In this document: positions 46,055 to 53,782 of the stretch, piece after piece
Layout of the letters: every line of letters starts with the position of its first letter
Numbering within the stretch: the stretch's first letter is position 1
Source of the DNA: an uncultured Aquimarina sp.
GTDB lineage: Bacteria; Bacteroidota; Bacteroidia; Flavobacteriales; Flavobacteriaceae
Length of the DNA: 64,000 nucleotides
Direction of reading: 5' to 3'
Assembly: GCA_947503835.1 (NCBI GenBank)
Contig: CANNFM010000010.1
Location: 124,001 to 188,000, forward strand
Program-made: the position numbers and the translations under genes
Notes under the pieces: generated by a model
What the model saw: only the letters and a program-made list of their open reading frames with translations
Database searches by the model: none
What the model was told of the DNA's origin: nothing

Positions 46055-46484
46055 TGTACTTTTATTACTTATTTTCATAAGTATCCCATTTCATCTTTTT
46101 GCTCAGCAAAAATTATCCTGGAACGATTTAGCAGAAGTTAGTTTTCATGATGTTTATAATGTGCATTATGACGACTATTTTTTGAAACCAACATTTGGCC
46201 CTATTATAAAATCGTATGAAGGATCCAAAATTACTATCAGAGGTTATTTCTTGGATTTTTCTTATGAAGAAGAATTTCATATAGTTTCCAGAAACCCTAT
46301 GTCCTCCTGTTTTTTCTGTGGAGGTGCAGGTCCTGAAACTATTGTAGAAGTTATTTTTAAAAATAAACCAAACTATAAAACAGATCAGGTAATAGAAGTT
46401 ACCGGAATACTGGAACTGAATACAGATGATGTAGATCACTGTAATTATATATTAAAAGAAGCAACAGCTAGATTGGTGCAGTAA
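46047..46484 (+). CDS. secreted DUF3299-like protein
   Basis: 145 residues with a Sec signal peptide (to about residue 19, LFAQ). The core ITIRGYFLDF, then MSSCFFCGGAGPETIVEV and VIEVTGILEL follows the DUF3299 plan (GYxxPLE, a Cys-containing loop, NQIVxV). DUF3299 genes accompany LolD/FtsX-like pairs in zinc-linked loci such as Vibrio Zrg, as I remember it. CFFC is a possible metal-binding pair. It overlaps the permease gene by 8 bp, so it belongs to that transporter. Confidence 0.75.
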   Translation: MRNVLLLLIFISIPFHLFAQQKLSWNDLAEVSFHDVYNVHYDDYFLKPTFGPIIKSYEGSKITIRGYFLDFSYEEEFHIVSRNPMSSCFFCGGAGPETIVEVIFKNKPNYKTDQVIEVTGILELNTDDVDHCNYILKEATARLVQ

Positions 46485-46493
46485 ATTGAATTA

Positions 46494-46728
46494 AACCCGG
46501 ATTATGCATTAAAAAATCCCCGCCTGCCTACTCGTGATATTGAGGCGGGCAGGTATTACAGTTTGAAACTGCTTCAAATCCTGAGCTTCGCAACATTTTC
46601 AAGTTTAACCAGAGCCGGGCTATGCAAAAACTTGTAAAATGCTCCAACGCTTCATCTCGCCCAAAGCTATGCTTTGTCGTATTGCATTTTCAACCTTCAC
46701 TACGAAGTTTTAATGCATAATCCGGGTT
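46494..46728. mobile_element. MITE-like element with 21-bp terminal inverted repeats
   Basis: AACCCGGATTATGCATTAAAA (46494-46514) is matched exactly, inverted, at 46708-46728. The 235-bp element has no open reading frame of note. Inside are a CCTGCC/GGCAGG pair, a near-inverted CATTTTCAAGTT/AACTTGTAAAATG pair, and a degenerate direct copy of the terminus (CCGGGCTATGCA). It fills the gap between the DUF3299-like gene and the 5'-nucleotidase gene. Confidence 0.65.
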
Positions 46729-46777
46729 AAAATTATACCTTAGTTGTTAGAAAAAGAATTCATCAAGTTTTAAATAC

Positions 46778-47572
46778 ATGAATAAAATAGCACATCATAA
46801 TTACCTTCTAAACAACATAATTTATAAAAGTTTCTTTTTACTTACATGTATAATAGTACTCTCATCTTGCAAAAAAAAGGAACACCTTGTACAAGTAGAA
46901 GGAGTAAGAATTGAAATCAATGATACTACCCCTGATCATCTGGATATAGAGGCTTTTATTAAACCATACAGAGCACACGTAAATAAGACTTTAGATAGTG
47001 TTTTGGCTTATGCACCAGAGACATATTCCAAAAGAGACGGAATCTTGAATACTGCTATAGGTAACTTAATGGCTGATATCGTTTTAGAACAAGCCAATCC
47101 TTTTTTTATATCAAAGACTAAAAACGCAATTGATATGGTACTATTAAACCACGGCGGAATACGAGCACCAATCCCAAAAGGTAATATTACGTCACGTACG
47201 GCCTATCAGGTGATGCCATTTGAGAATAGTATTATAGTCGTCGAAATGAAAGGTATCCATATCAGAAAACTGATTGAGTATTTACAAAAATCTCGAAAAG
47301 CACATCCTATTTCGGGATTAAAATTAACCGTTGATAAAGATTTTAATATTGTTAAAGCGTTGATCAATAAAAAGGAAATTGAGGACGAAGAGCTTTATTT
47401 TGTAGCTACTAATGACTATTTATATTACGGAGGTGATGAGATGTATTTTTTTGAGCACGCTGAGAACCCCCATAAGTTAAATTATAAAATACGAAATGCA
47501 ATGATCGACTATTTTAAAAAGGTAGATACGATCTCACCAATAATAGATGATAGATTTTTACAAGTTAATTAA
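46778..47572 (+). CDS. 5'-nucleotidase C-terminal-domain lipoprotein
   Basis: 264 residues. A longer signal peptide ends in a lipobox IVLSSC. The body is the 5'-nucleotidase C-terminal (substrate-binding) domain: LNTAIGNLMADI, LLNHGGIRAPIPKGNIT, VMPFENSIIVVEMKG and YFVATNDYLYYGGDEM. On its own it lacks the metal centre; the metallophosphoesterase half is the next gene (11 bp away). The two form a split 5'-nucleotidase that hydrolyses nucleotides outside the cytoplasm. Confidence 0.92.
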   Translation: MNKIAHHNYLLNNIIYKSFFLLTCIIVLSSCKKKEHLVQVEGVRIEINDTTPDHLDIEAFIKPYRAHVNKTLDSVLAYAPETYSKRDGILNTAIGNLMADIVLEQANPFFISKTKNAIDMVLLNHGGIRAPIPKGNITSRTAYQVMPFENSIIVVEMKGIHIRKLIEYLQKSRKAHPISGLKLTVDKDFNIVKALINKKEIEDEELYFVATNDYLYYGGDEMYFFEHAENPHKLNYKIRNAMIDYFKKVDTISPIIDDRFLQVN

Positions 47573-47583
47573 CAAATATAGAA

Positions 47584-48498
47584 ATGAAACGAAGAGAATT
47601 TGTAAAACATACAGCGTTAACTGCAGGTTTGATGACTATTGGAGGAGTTAGTTTATCATCTTTTTCTGCTAGCCAAGCAAAAAAAATAACGATTTTACAT
47701 ACAAACGATGTACATAGTCATATAGATCCATTTGGTCCCGAAGAAGGCAGGAATTCAAATAAGGGAGGCGTTGCACGAAGAGCAACCATTATTGAAAGTA
47801 TCAGAAAAGAGAACCCAAATACCTTGCTGTTAGACGCAGGTGATATTTTTCAAGGAACTCCTTATTTTAATTTTTATGGAGGCGAATTAGAGTTCAAGTT
47901 AATGAGTATGCTTAAATATGATGTCGCAACTATAGGTAACCATGATTTTGATAATGGTATTGAAGGGTTACATGCGCAACTGCCTTATGCCGGATTTAAA
48001 TTTGTTTCTGCCAATTATGATTTTTCTAATACGGTAATGGATACGTTTGTTAAACCTTATGAAATAATAATAAAAGATGGTATCAAGATAGGAATATTTG
48101 GTTTGGGAATAGCACTGGAGGGGTTAGTAATGAAAGATCTATATAAGGAAACTAAATATCTTAACCCTATAGATATTGCTCAGGATATGAGTGCCCTATT
48201 AAAAAATGAGGAAAAATGTGATTTGGTTATATGCTTATCCCATTTAGGATATGATTACAAAAATGAACCAAATAAAGTAAGTGATCTGAGTCTTGCCAAA
48301 GCTACAGAAAACATTGATCTTATCATCGGGGGACATACACATACCTTTCTTAAAGAACCAACGATAGTAAAAAACAGAAAAGACAAAGATGTACTTGTAA
48401 ATCAGGTTGGTTGTTATGGTTTATATTTAGGAAGAATAGATTTCTATTTTGACAGCGAAAAAAGTAAAACTTCGGAAGGCAGCTCTATTATTATTTAA
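47584..48498 (+). CDS. 5'-nucleotidase catalytic half, Tat-exported metallophosphoesterase
   Basis: 304 residues. The start KRREFVKHTALTAGLMTIGG is a Tat-type signal. The calcineurin-like metal motifs are all there: LHTNDVHSH (DxH), LLLDAGDIFQG, TIGNHDFDNG and LIIGGHTHT. It ends where the catalytic domain ends, leaving the substrate-binding domain to the preceding gene. Tat export suggests it folds with its metals in the cytoplasm. Confidence 0.92.
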   Translation: MKRREFVKHTALTAGLMTIGGVSLSSFSASQAKKITILHTNDVHSHIDPFGPEEGRNSNKGGVARRATIIESIRKENPNTLLLDAGDIFQGTPYFNFYGGELEFKLMSMLKYDVATIGNHDFDNGIEGLHAQLPYAGFKFVSANYDFSNTVMDTFVKPYEIIIKDGIKIGIFGLGIALEGLVMKDLYKETKYLNPIDIAQDMSALLKNEEKCDLVICLSHLGYDYKNEPNKVSDLSLAKATENIDLIIGGHTHTFLKEPTIVKNRKDKDVLVNQVGCYGLYLGRIDFYFDSEKSKTSEGSSIII

Positions 48499-48810
48499 AA
48501 TTCTCAAAATATTATTTTTATTATTAAGCTCATATATTTAAGGTGAGTTCGTTCTAAGAAAAATTACGTCAGTCTGAGTGATTTTCGGTAGAAAATTGTA
48601 CTTCAGCAAGCTCAGCAGAGCTATCGAAGACCTACCTACCTGTCGGATTGCAGGCAGGCAAGTGAATTTTCAATCAAAAGCCTCGTCATTCTGAGCTTGT
48701 CGAAGGGTCGATACTCCCGAAATTTCGGGATTCTTCGTTTCACTACAAAAAACCACTCAATACAGTTACAGGTAGTTTTTTCATTGACTTGAATATTTTG
48801 TTTTTAAATC
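48499..48810. other. intergenic stretch with dispersed palindromic repeats
   Basis: No gene. It contains fragments shared with 54019-54203: CAGCAGAGCTATCGA (48614-48628) and GTCATTCTGAGCTTGTCGAAGG with GTCGATAC after it (about 48685-48713), plus CTACCTGTCGGATTGCAGGCAGG-type text near 48636 and a perfect palindrome at 48715-48730. Confidence 0.7.
48715..48730. repeat. perfect 16-bp palindrome
   Basis: TCCCGAAATTTCGGGA inside the repeat-rich gap between convergent genes. Confidence 0.7.
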
Positions 48811-49632
48811 TTACTGTTTTAATGTGATCTTACGAGTTACTTTGTTAAATAGCCCTGGAATTAAATTTCCTGATGCATCAACTAATTCTAATTGAATAGT
48901 AACTTCTCCCATAGGAAGTCCTTTGATAACGTAAGGAATCCATTCGGTGATTGTAAATTCTTTATCATTAATTTTTGCTCGAACCTTATTTCCTTCTTTA
49001 GAAAGCTTTGTATTCAAAACAAAGAAATCTAATAAAACTTGTTCCGTATCTTTTCCAGTATATTGACCTTTAGGCCTGCTGTAAATAAGAGTTGGTGTTT
49101 CCATGTTAAGGCCTAGTTTATCCTCAGGATTTTCTCCAACCACCAGTTTACGAACAACTACAGAATTCTCCTTTTTTACAGATTCATGAAATGAACGGCT
49201 TAAAAAAGCAACCAAATGATGAATACCGTCAGGGATTTCTTTTTTAAAACTTGATTCATAATGAGCAGAGTAGGGTTGGTTATTCAAAATAAAATGGATA
49301 TGCTGTCCTTTTCCAGAATTCGCTAACTTTTGTGCGTTTGTACCTGTAGTTTGAGCACCTAATTCATAATTTTCAACTTTAAAAGAAAAATCCATTTCTC
49401 CGGATTTTTTAGCAACTATTTCTTCAGAGCTATCCAATATAAGCGCTGCATCAACATATGCAGGAGAGCCTGCTAATTTTTCTAATAGAATTTCAGGTTG
49501 CACTACTTCTTCAGTAATTTCAGTATCCACCTTATTAATAGTCTCAGTATCTTTTTTTTGTTGTTTACAGGCCGAAGTGATAAAAAATAGTAGGGATAAA
49601 GCAAAGGCTAGATGATGTGTGTGTTTATTCAT
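48811..49632 (-). CDS. hypothetical lipoprotein with DUF4399-like segment
   Basis: 273 residues. Lipobox ITSAC, then an acidic Thr-rich linker (23-50). A beta-sandwich-like body holds KGQHIHFILNNQPYSAHYES and PDGIHHLVAFLSRSFHESVK, a paired His pattern reminiscent of DUF4399-type domains (weak memory match). A second beta-rich part covers about 175-270. The function is unknown. It follows the other lipoprotein gene by 33 bp and is probably cotranscribed. Confidence 0.75.
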   Translation of the reverse strand: MNKHTHHLAFALSLLFFITSACKQQKKDTETINKVDTEITEEVVQPEILLEKLAGSPAYVDAALILDSSEEIVAKKSGEMDFSFKVENYELGAQTTGTNAQKLANSGKGQHIHFILNNQPYSAHYESSFKKEIPDGIHHLVAFLSRSFHESVKKENSVVVRKLVVGENPEDKLGLNMETPTLIYSRPKGQYTGKDTEQVLLDFFVLNTKLSKEGNKVRAKINDKEFTITEWIPYVIKGLPMGEVTIQLELVDASGNLIPGLFNKVTRKITLKQ

Positions 49633-49665
49633 TTTGTTTTAGTTTTAATTAGTACTAAATTCTTT

Positions 49666-50619
49666 TCAAGGGTTATTTTTATAGAGTTCATCAAAGTTCC
49701 ATATAGATTCGGTCCCTTGATTGGTAATGGTAACGTTACCTAATCGAGTAATGCTGTTGTCTTCATTATTTAATCGACAAATTATCTTAGTAATTCTGCT
49801 ATATGAAACTTCGTTAGAAGGTTCAATTTTAATTGTGACATCACCACTAGCTATAGTGAGTACTTTACCTTTTTTTTCTAAGAGCTTGCATTTTAAGTAC
49901 CTCAGCTCTTTAACAACACGTAGGTAATCATTTGGGGTACAGCTTAGATGAATTTTTTTAATTCCGTTAAAAAGTTTTTGGCCTGTGTAAACAGGTTTGA
50001 GAAATGCTTCGCGCGAATATGCGGTGTGGTACTTTCCATAAAGACTATCTAAGAAAACTGGATTGTAAAAACCATACCAGGTATGCAAAGCGGTACCAGG
50101 ACTAGGTGTATAAAAAGCTTTAAACCAAGTATGTTTATGGCCTTTCAAAGGCATTTTTACAATTTCAGCAGCATAGAGAAGTGAGTCTTTAGTTACTTTT
50201 AATTTAGGCTTAACACCCAGATGAAAACACTCATTGTTATTTTTTAAAGAGAAACCGATACCACTTTTTCCTACAGGTTCGTTGTATGAATTTTTTGGAC
50301 TTAAAATCTCAATATAATGATGATGCCCTCTCAAATAGCATGTTAAGGCTTTCTCATGTATGGGAGCAAAATCCGGTAATCCCAAGTCTAGAGAAGCATA
50401 TGCGTTTTTCCAGGGATTATTCTTTATTAATCTTTCATAAGTAATGCTATCCACAACTATATATAAATGATCTAATAATACCTTAGACACATCATTACTA
50501 AAAGCTTCATCAATCTTTTTTCGATCGATAATAGAAGGTTTTTCTAGTTCTTGTGTTTTCTTCTGGCAAGAAATAAAGATAAAACAACAGAAAATGGATA
50601 AAATGATACGACCTAACAT
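49666..50619 (-). CDS. hypothetical lipoprotein with glyoxalase-like features (DUF5829-like)
   Basis: 317 residues with lipobox FISC followed by QKKTQ. The stretch LLDHLYIVVDSITYERL, FAPIHEKALTCYLRGHHHYIEILSP and later SGIGFSLKNNNE resembles the paired beta-alpha-beta modules of glyoxalase-like proteins, and a DUF5829 match comes to mind. HHHY may be a metal site. Unknown role; near the predicted zinc genes but no operator was found upstream. Confidence 0.7.
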   Translation of the reverse strand: MLGRIILSIFCCFIFISCQKKTQELEKPSIIDRKKIDEAFSNDVSKVLLDHLYIVVDSITYERLIKNNPWKNAYASLDLGLPDFAPIHEKALTCYLRGHHHYIEILSPKNSYNEPVGKSGIGFSLKNNNECFHLGVKPKLKVTKDSLLYAAEIVKMPLKGHKHTWFKAFYTPSPGTALHTWYGFYNPVFLDSLYGKYHTAYSREAFLKPVYTGQKLFNGIKKIHLSCTPNDYLRVVKELRYLKCKLLEKKGKVLTIASGDVTIKIEPSNEVSYSRITKIICRLNNEDNSITRLGNVTITNQGTESIWNFDELYKNNP

Positions 50620-50807
50620 ATTAAAACTGTATTAAGAAATAATTCTTGCTAATAATTTATTTTTTGTGGAGTAGTATTGGTTCTTTTTACTGTAATTACA
50701 ATAGAAAAGTATCAATAGTGTTGTTGTAATAATTACTTTTTTTCATAGTGTATATTATTTAATTAATTCGAATACTTTTTTAGGATAAGAGATGATTATA
50801 GTAGTAT

Positions 50808-51344
50808 CTAGTTAGGAGATAATTTAGCATATAGCTGCACTTTTTTTTCGATTATTCTTGGGGGATAAAAAATTTTATTATTTGGCTGATATACAAAGCT
50901 TTGTGTAGTAATTGTATTATGTTTTAGGGCTTTCCCAAGTATAGAAGTTTCTAGTATATGCTTTTGTTGTCTTTGTAAATGACGAGATGCAAAAAGCATT
51001 ATTCTTAAAATTGGATCACTTTGGTTTAGGAAATAATCTGGTAATGTTTTATCAATTTGTAACAATGTTTCACTAACATTAAAAAAAGGTTCAATTTCTG
51101 GTTCGAGTACTTCTCTATAGAAAAGATTCGTGTATTTTGTTATAAAAATAACTTGAGCAATTTTTTGATTCTCAATTAACCTAATAAGACTTTGCTGAGT
51201 ATCAATATCCCACCTAAAATTAGCGCCAAGGGCCGTATAGAAAAATGCTTTACTACTACACGTTTGTCGTAAAACACTTTCTATATTGTCTGTTGGGCAA
51301 ATCATAAACAGACAGTTGCTGGATTCTAGTTTATTAAAAATCAT
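50808..51344 (-). CDS. unknown protein in a predicted Zur-type unit
   Basis: 178 residues, no signal peptide or membrane segment. I do not recognise it. Alternating helix/strand text such as SLIRLIENQKIAQVIFITKYTNLFYREVLEP looks like a Rossmann-type alpha/beta fold, and the second half is helical (LRIMLFASRHLQRQQKHILE). It overlaps the truncated merC stop by 4 bp (ATGA), so it is translated together with it from the operator-3 promoter. Confidence 0.65.
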   Translation of the reverse strand: MIFNKLESSNCLFMICPTDNIESVLRQTCSSKAFFYTALGANFRWDIDTQQSLIRLIENQKIAQVIFITKYTNLFYREVLEPEIEPFFNVSETLLQIDKTLPDYFLNQSDPILRIMLFASRHLQRQQKHILETSILGKALKHNTITTQSFVYQPNNKIFYPPRIIEKKVQLYAKLSPN

Positions 51345-51628
51345 ATACGTTTTGCTACATTAAAAGGAAGTGATGAATGATGTACATTTATTTTTAGTTC
51401 TCTACTGGATTGTTTAGAATGTCCAAATGCATATGCTACTTTAGTTTCTATCCCATTTGTATCAGTAAAGGAGTAATTTCCCAAGGCTAATGCTGTAGTT
51501 TCTTCAGAAATTATCAATCCTGTACGAGCAATAAATAGAAAAGGAGTAACAAGGCAATGCATTAAACATAAGATACTTGCTAAAATCCCTAACCTGTCTG
51601 AGTTTCTATTTAAATGTAGTAGCCTCAA
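51341..51628 (-). CDS. truncated MerC protein with unrelated tail
   Basis: 95 residues. The first 43 match the N terminus of the MerC protein at 43714-44118 closely (LCLMHCLVTPFLFIARTGLIISE), and the DNA of 51490-51628 is clearly alike to 43985-44118. After residue 43 the sequence switches to a soluble tail (GNYSFTDTNGIETKVAYAFG and HHSSLPFNVAKRI) with no helices, so helices 2-4 are gone. It looks like a duplicated merC deleted in frame and fused to the end of another gene. It may still be expressed. Confidence 0.7.
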   Translation of the reverse strand: MRLLHLNRNSDRLGILASILCLMHCLVTPFLFIARTGLIISEETTALALGNYSFTDTNGIETKVAYAFGHSKQSSRELKINVHHSSLPFNVAKRI

Positions 51629-51651
51629 TGAAAATAAGTTTTAAATCGTGA

Positions 51652-51680
51652 CAAATATACTACTATTTCAGTAAATGCAA
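51652..51680 (-). promoter_or_regulatory. promoter of the truncated merC unit
   Basis: Minus strand: TTG (51678-51680), 18-nt spacer, TATATTTG (51652-51659). Leader about 20 nt. The -33 element lies in the palindrome 51676-51690. Confidence 0.7.
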
Positions 51681-51690
51681 CATTGTTGCT
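51676..51690. promoter_or_regulatory. Zur-like operator 3
   Basis: TGCAACATTGTTGCT, one end base off the perfect palindrome, over the -33 element. Confidence 0.75.
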
Positions 51691-52056
51691 TTAATAAAGT
51701 CTTATTAAGCTTAGGATTGAATAAATTACTTGCGTAGGTAAAGTTGATTGCGACTAATTCATCTCATTATAATTGTATATTTTATTAAAGTATAGTTAAT
51801 TATAGCTAAAATATGTTAATAATTTAATCGTTCGATTATGGAAATTTCGTACAAATTTGTGGTGAAAGATTTTTCTGATTAAATACTTAGCGATACGTTG
51901 TTTTTACTAAAGCAACAAAATTGCAATAATGTTTTTTGTTATCATGTAAATTCCTTCTTAATTTTTGTTTTTCAGCAACTTAGCTTGTGGTTTTACCATA
52001 ATGATGTTTTCATTTGAATGTATACATTTGGGCTCTAACACAAATTTTAACTCAAT

Positions 52057-53325
52057 ATGAAAAGCTTAAGTAAACTAGCTGTAGGCGCACTACTTTCAGC
52101 ATTAGTAATGACTTCTTGTCAAAATGAAAATTTCTCTGATGGAGCAGTAGAAACGATTGTAGAACCAACCAGTACAGAAGGGAAAATAATTCCAGGACAG
52201 TATATTGTGGTTTTCAAAGATTCAAAGATACAACCGACTTCGAAAGCTCTTGCGAAATCTGCCTTTACCAGTAGAGATGCAAAAGCCAAGTCGGTGAGAG
52301 ATATTTCCGAAGTTTCTATTCAAAAAATGAATAAGATTTTATTGGATTATGATGTTGATCAATCTAAGGTTTTAAACTATTACACGACTGCTATTTCCGG
52401 ACTGGCTCTAAAGTTAGGAGGTGATGAATTTCAGAAACTTTCTAAAGATCCTAATGTTGCATCTATTGAATATGATAGAATAGTAACATTACCAAAGTTT
52501 GAGGTCGAAGAAGTAATTCAAAGTGATCCTTCTTCAAAAATGGCACAACAAACGCCTTGTGGTATCTCACGAGCGGGAGGAACAGCCGATGGAGGCAATA
52601 GAAATGAATGGATTTGGATCATCGATAGTGGGATTGACTTAGATCACCCAGATCTTAATGTAGTTACGGATTCAAGATATTCAAGAACTTTTGTTGGAGG
52701 TTCTCCTAACGACTGTAATGGCCATGGAACCCACGTTGCGGGAACTGCTGGAGCAATCAATAACAGTGTTGGTGTTGTCGGTGTTTCTGCTGGTGCTCCC
52801 GTTGTTTCAGTTAGAGTTTTTGGCTGTAATGGTAGTAGTTCTACATCTACCATTTTAAATGGAATTAATCATGTAGCTGCTAATGCTATCGCGGGAGATG
52901 TTGCTAATCTAAGTTTAGGTGGTTTCTTTGGGTCTGGATGTGCTAATAACTCTTCTTATCGTAATGCTTTATCAAATTTAGCTAACACAGGAACTCTTAT
53001 TGCTATTGCAGCAGGTAATAGTAGTGCTAATGCTGCGAGTTACCAACCTGCTTGTGTTAATGGTACAAATATATATACAGTAGCTTCGATGACCTGTAAC
53101 CGTGGGTTTTCATCTTTCTCTAATTTTAATATGAATCCGATTGATGTTATTGCTACTGGCAGTAGTGTAAGAAGTACATATTTGAATGGAGGTTATGCTA
53201 CATTAAGTGGGACTTCAATGGCATCGCCTCACGTTGCCGGAATTATGCACGCCATAGGAAATGGACCTAGAACATCTGGTACTGTAAGTAACAGAGGAGA
53301 AAACTATCCTATAGCTGTAAGATAA
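52057..53325 (+). CDS. subtilisin-like serine protease lipoprotein (S8, proteinase K type)
   Basis: 422 residues. Lipobox VMTSC (Cys21), an inhibitor-I9 propeptide (about 48-143, from GQYIVVFKD) and a catalytic domain with Asp190 (IIDSGIDLDHPDL), His226 (NGHGTHVAGT), Asn321 of the oxyanion hole (AAGNSS) and Ser387 (LSGTSMASPHVAG). All catalytic residues are intact. It has no C-terminal type IX sorting domain, so the lipid anchor directs it to the envelope or surface. Predicted role: protein degradation outside the cell. Confidence 0.94.
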   Translation: MKSLSKLAVGALLSALVMTSCQNENFSDGAVETIVEPTSTEGKIIPGQYIVVFKDSKIQPTSKALAKSAFTSRDAKAKSVRDISEVSIQKMNKILLDYDVDQSKVLNYYTTAISGLALKLGGDEFQKLSKDPNVASIEYDRIVTLPKFEVEEVIQSDPSSKMAQQTPCGISRAGGTADGGNRNEWIWIIDSGIDLDHPDLNVVTDSRYSRTFVGGSPNDCNGHGTHVAGTAGAINNSVGVVGVSAGAPVVSVRVFGCNGSSSTSTILNGINHVAANAIAGDVANLSLGGFFGSGCANNSSYRNALSNLANTGTLIAIAAGNSSANAASYQPACVNGTNIYTVASMTCNRGFSSFSNFNMNPIDVIATGSSVRSTYLNGGYATLSGTSMASPHVAGIMHAIGNGPRTSGTVSNRGENYPIAVR

Positions 53326-53365
53326 AAAACATCCTCTTTGTTTATAAGTTGAGATGTGTAGTTAC

Positions 53366-53395
53366 GAAACCATCAGCTGGAGAGCGGGTGGTTTC
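53366..53395. terminator. hairpin between the convergent protease and Fur-family genes
   Basis: GAAACCA (53366-53372) pairs with TGGTTTC (53389-53395) around 16 nt, then AATTT. Confidence 0.6.
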
Positions 53396-53398
53396 AAT

Positions 53399-53782
53399 TT
53401 ATTTACACTTATTACAGATGCCGATGACCAAGAACTGGGTCTCTTGAATAGTAAATCCTTCTAAGTTTGGGATATGTAGTGTATTGGGTTGACAAGTCAC
53501 CTCTTTACACACTTGACATTCAAAATGAATATGATTATGAATTTTATGAGAGGTTCCACAACTATCACATAGTGCATAATATGCTTTTCCATTTTTGCCA
53601 GTTATAAAATGAACTTCTCCTTTCTCTGCAAAACGATCTAAAATCCTGTATATAGTTGTTTTGTTTACTTTTATAGGCATCGCCTCCATAATATCCTCTG
53701 CGGCTAAGGTATGTTCCGCATTGGATAAAATATCCTTTACCAGGTTTTGTTTTTCAGTATTTCTTGATTTTTTGATTTCCAT
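53399..53782 (-). CDS. Fur-family repressor, probably Zur
   Basis: 127 residues. Winged helix in the N-terminal half (HTLAAEDIMEAMPIKVNKTTIYRILDRFAEKGEVH), then a metal domain with CDSCG, the His cluster HKIHNHIHFECQVC and a final CNKC, giving paired CxxC structural zinc sites. It is short for Fur. The His cluster fits a zinc or iron sensor. Its place in a cluster with a COG0523 GTPase, folE and TGCAAC-type operators makes Zur the best guess. A -7-like TACTTTCG lies upstream at 53813-53820. Confidence 0.85.
   Translation of the reverse strand: MEIKKSRNTEKQNLVKDILSNAEHTLAAEDIMEAMPIKVNKTTIYRILDRFAEKGEVHFITGKNGKAYYALCDSCGTSHKIHNHIHFECQVCKEVTCQPNTLHIPNLEGFTIQETQFLVIGICNKCK

Larger units (their letters stand above)
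51629..52056. other. divergent intergenic region
   Basis: It holds operator 3 and its promoter, an isolated operator-like sequence (AGCAACAAAATTGCA, 51911-51925), and the -7 element of the protease gene (TACATTTG, 52023-52030). Nothing else was recognised in the AT-rich middle. Confidence 0.6.

Noticed and set aside
51911..51925. AGCAACAAAATTGCA as a fifth Zur-like operator for the protease gene
   Set aside because: It has two mismatches to the palindrome and lies about 100 bp upstream of the protease -7 element (52023-52030), unlike the other sites, which sit on promoter elements. Kept only as an isolated look-alike.
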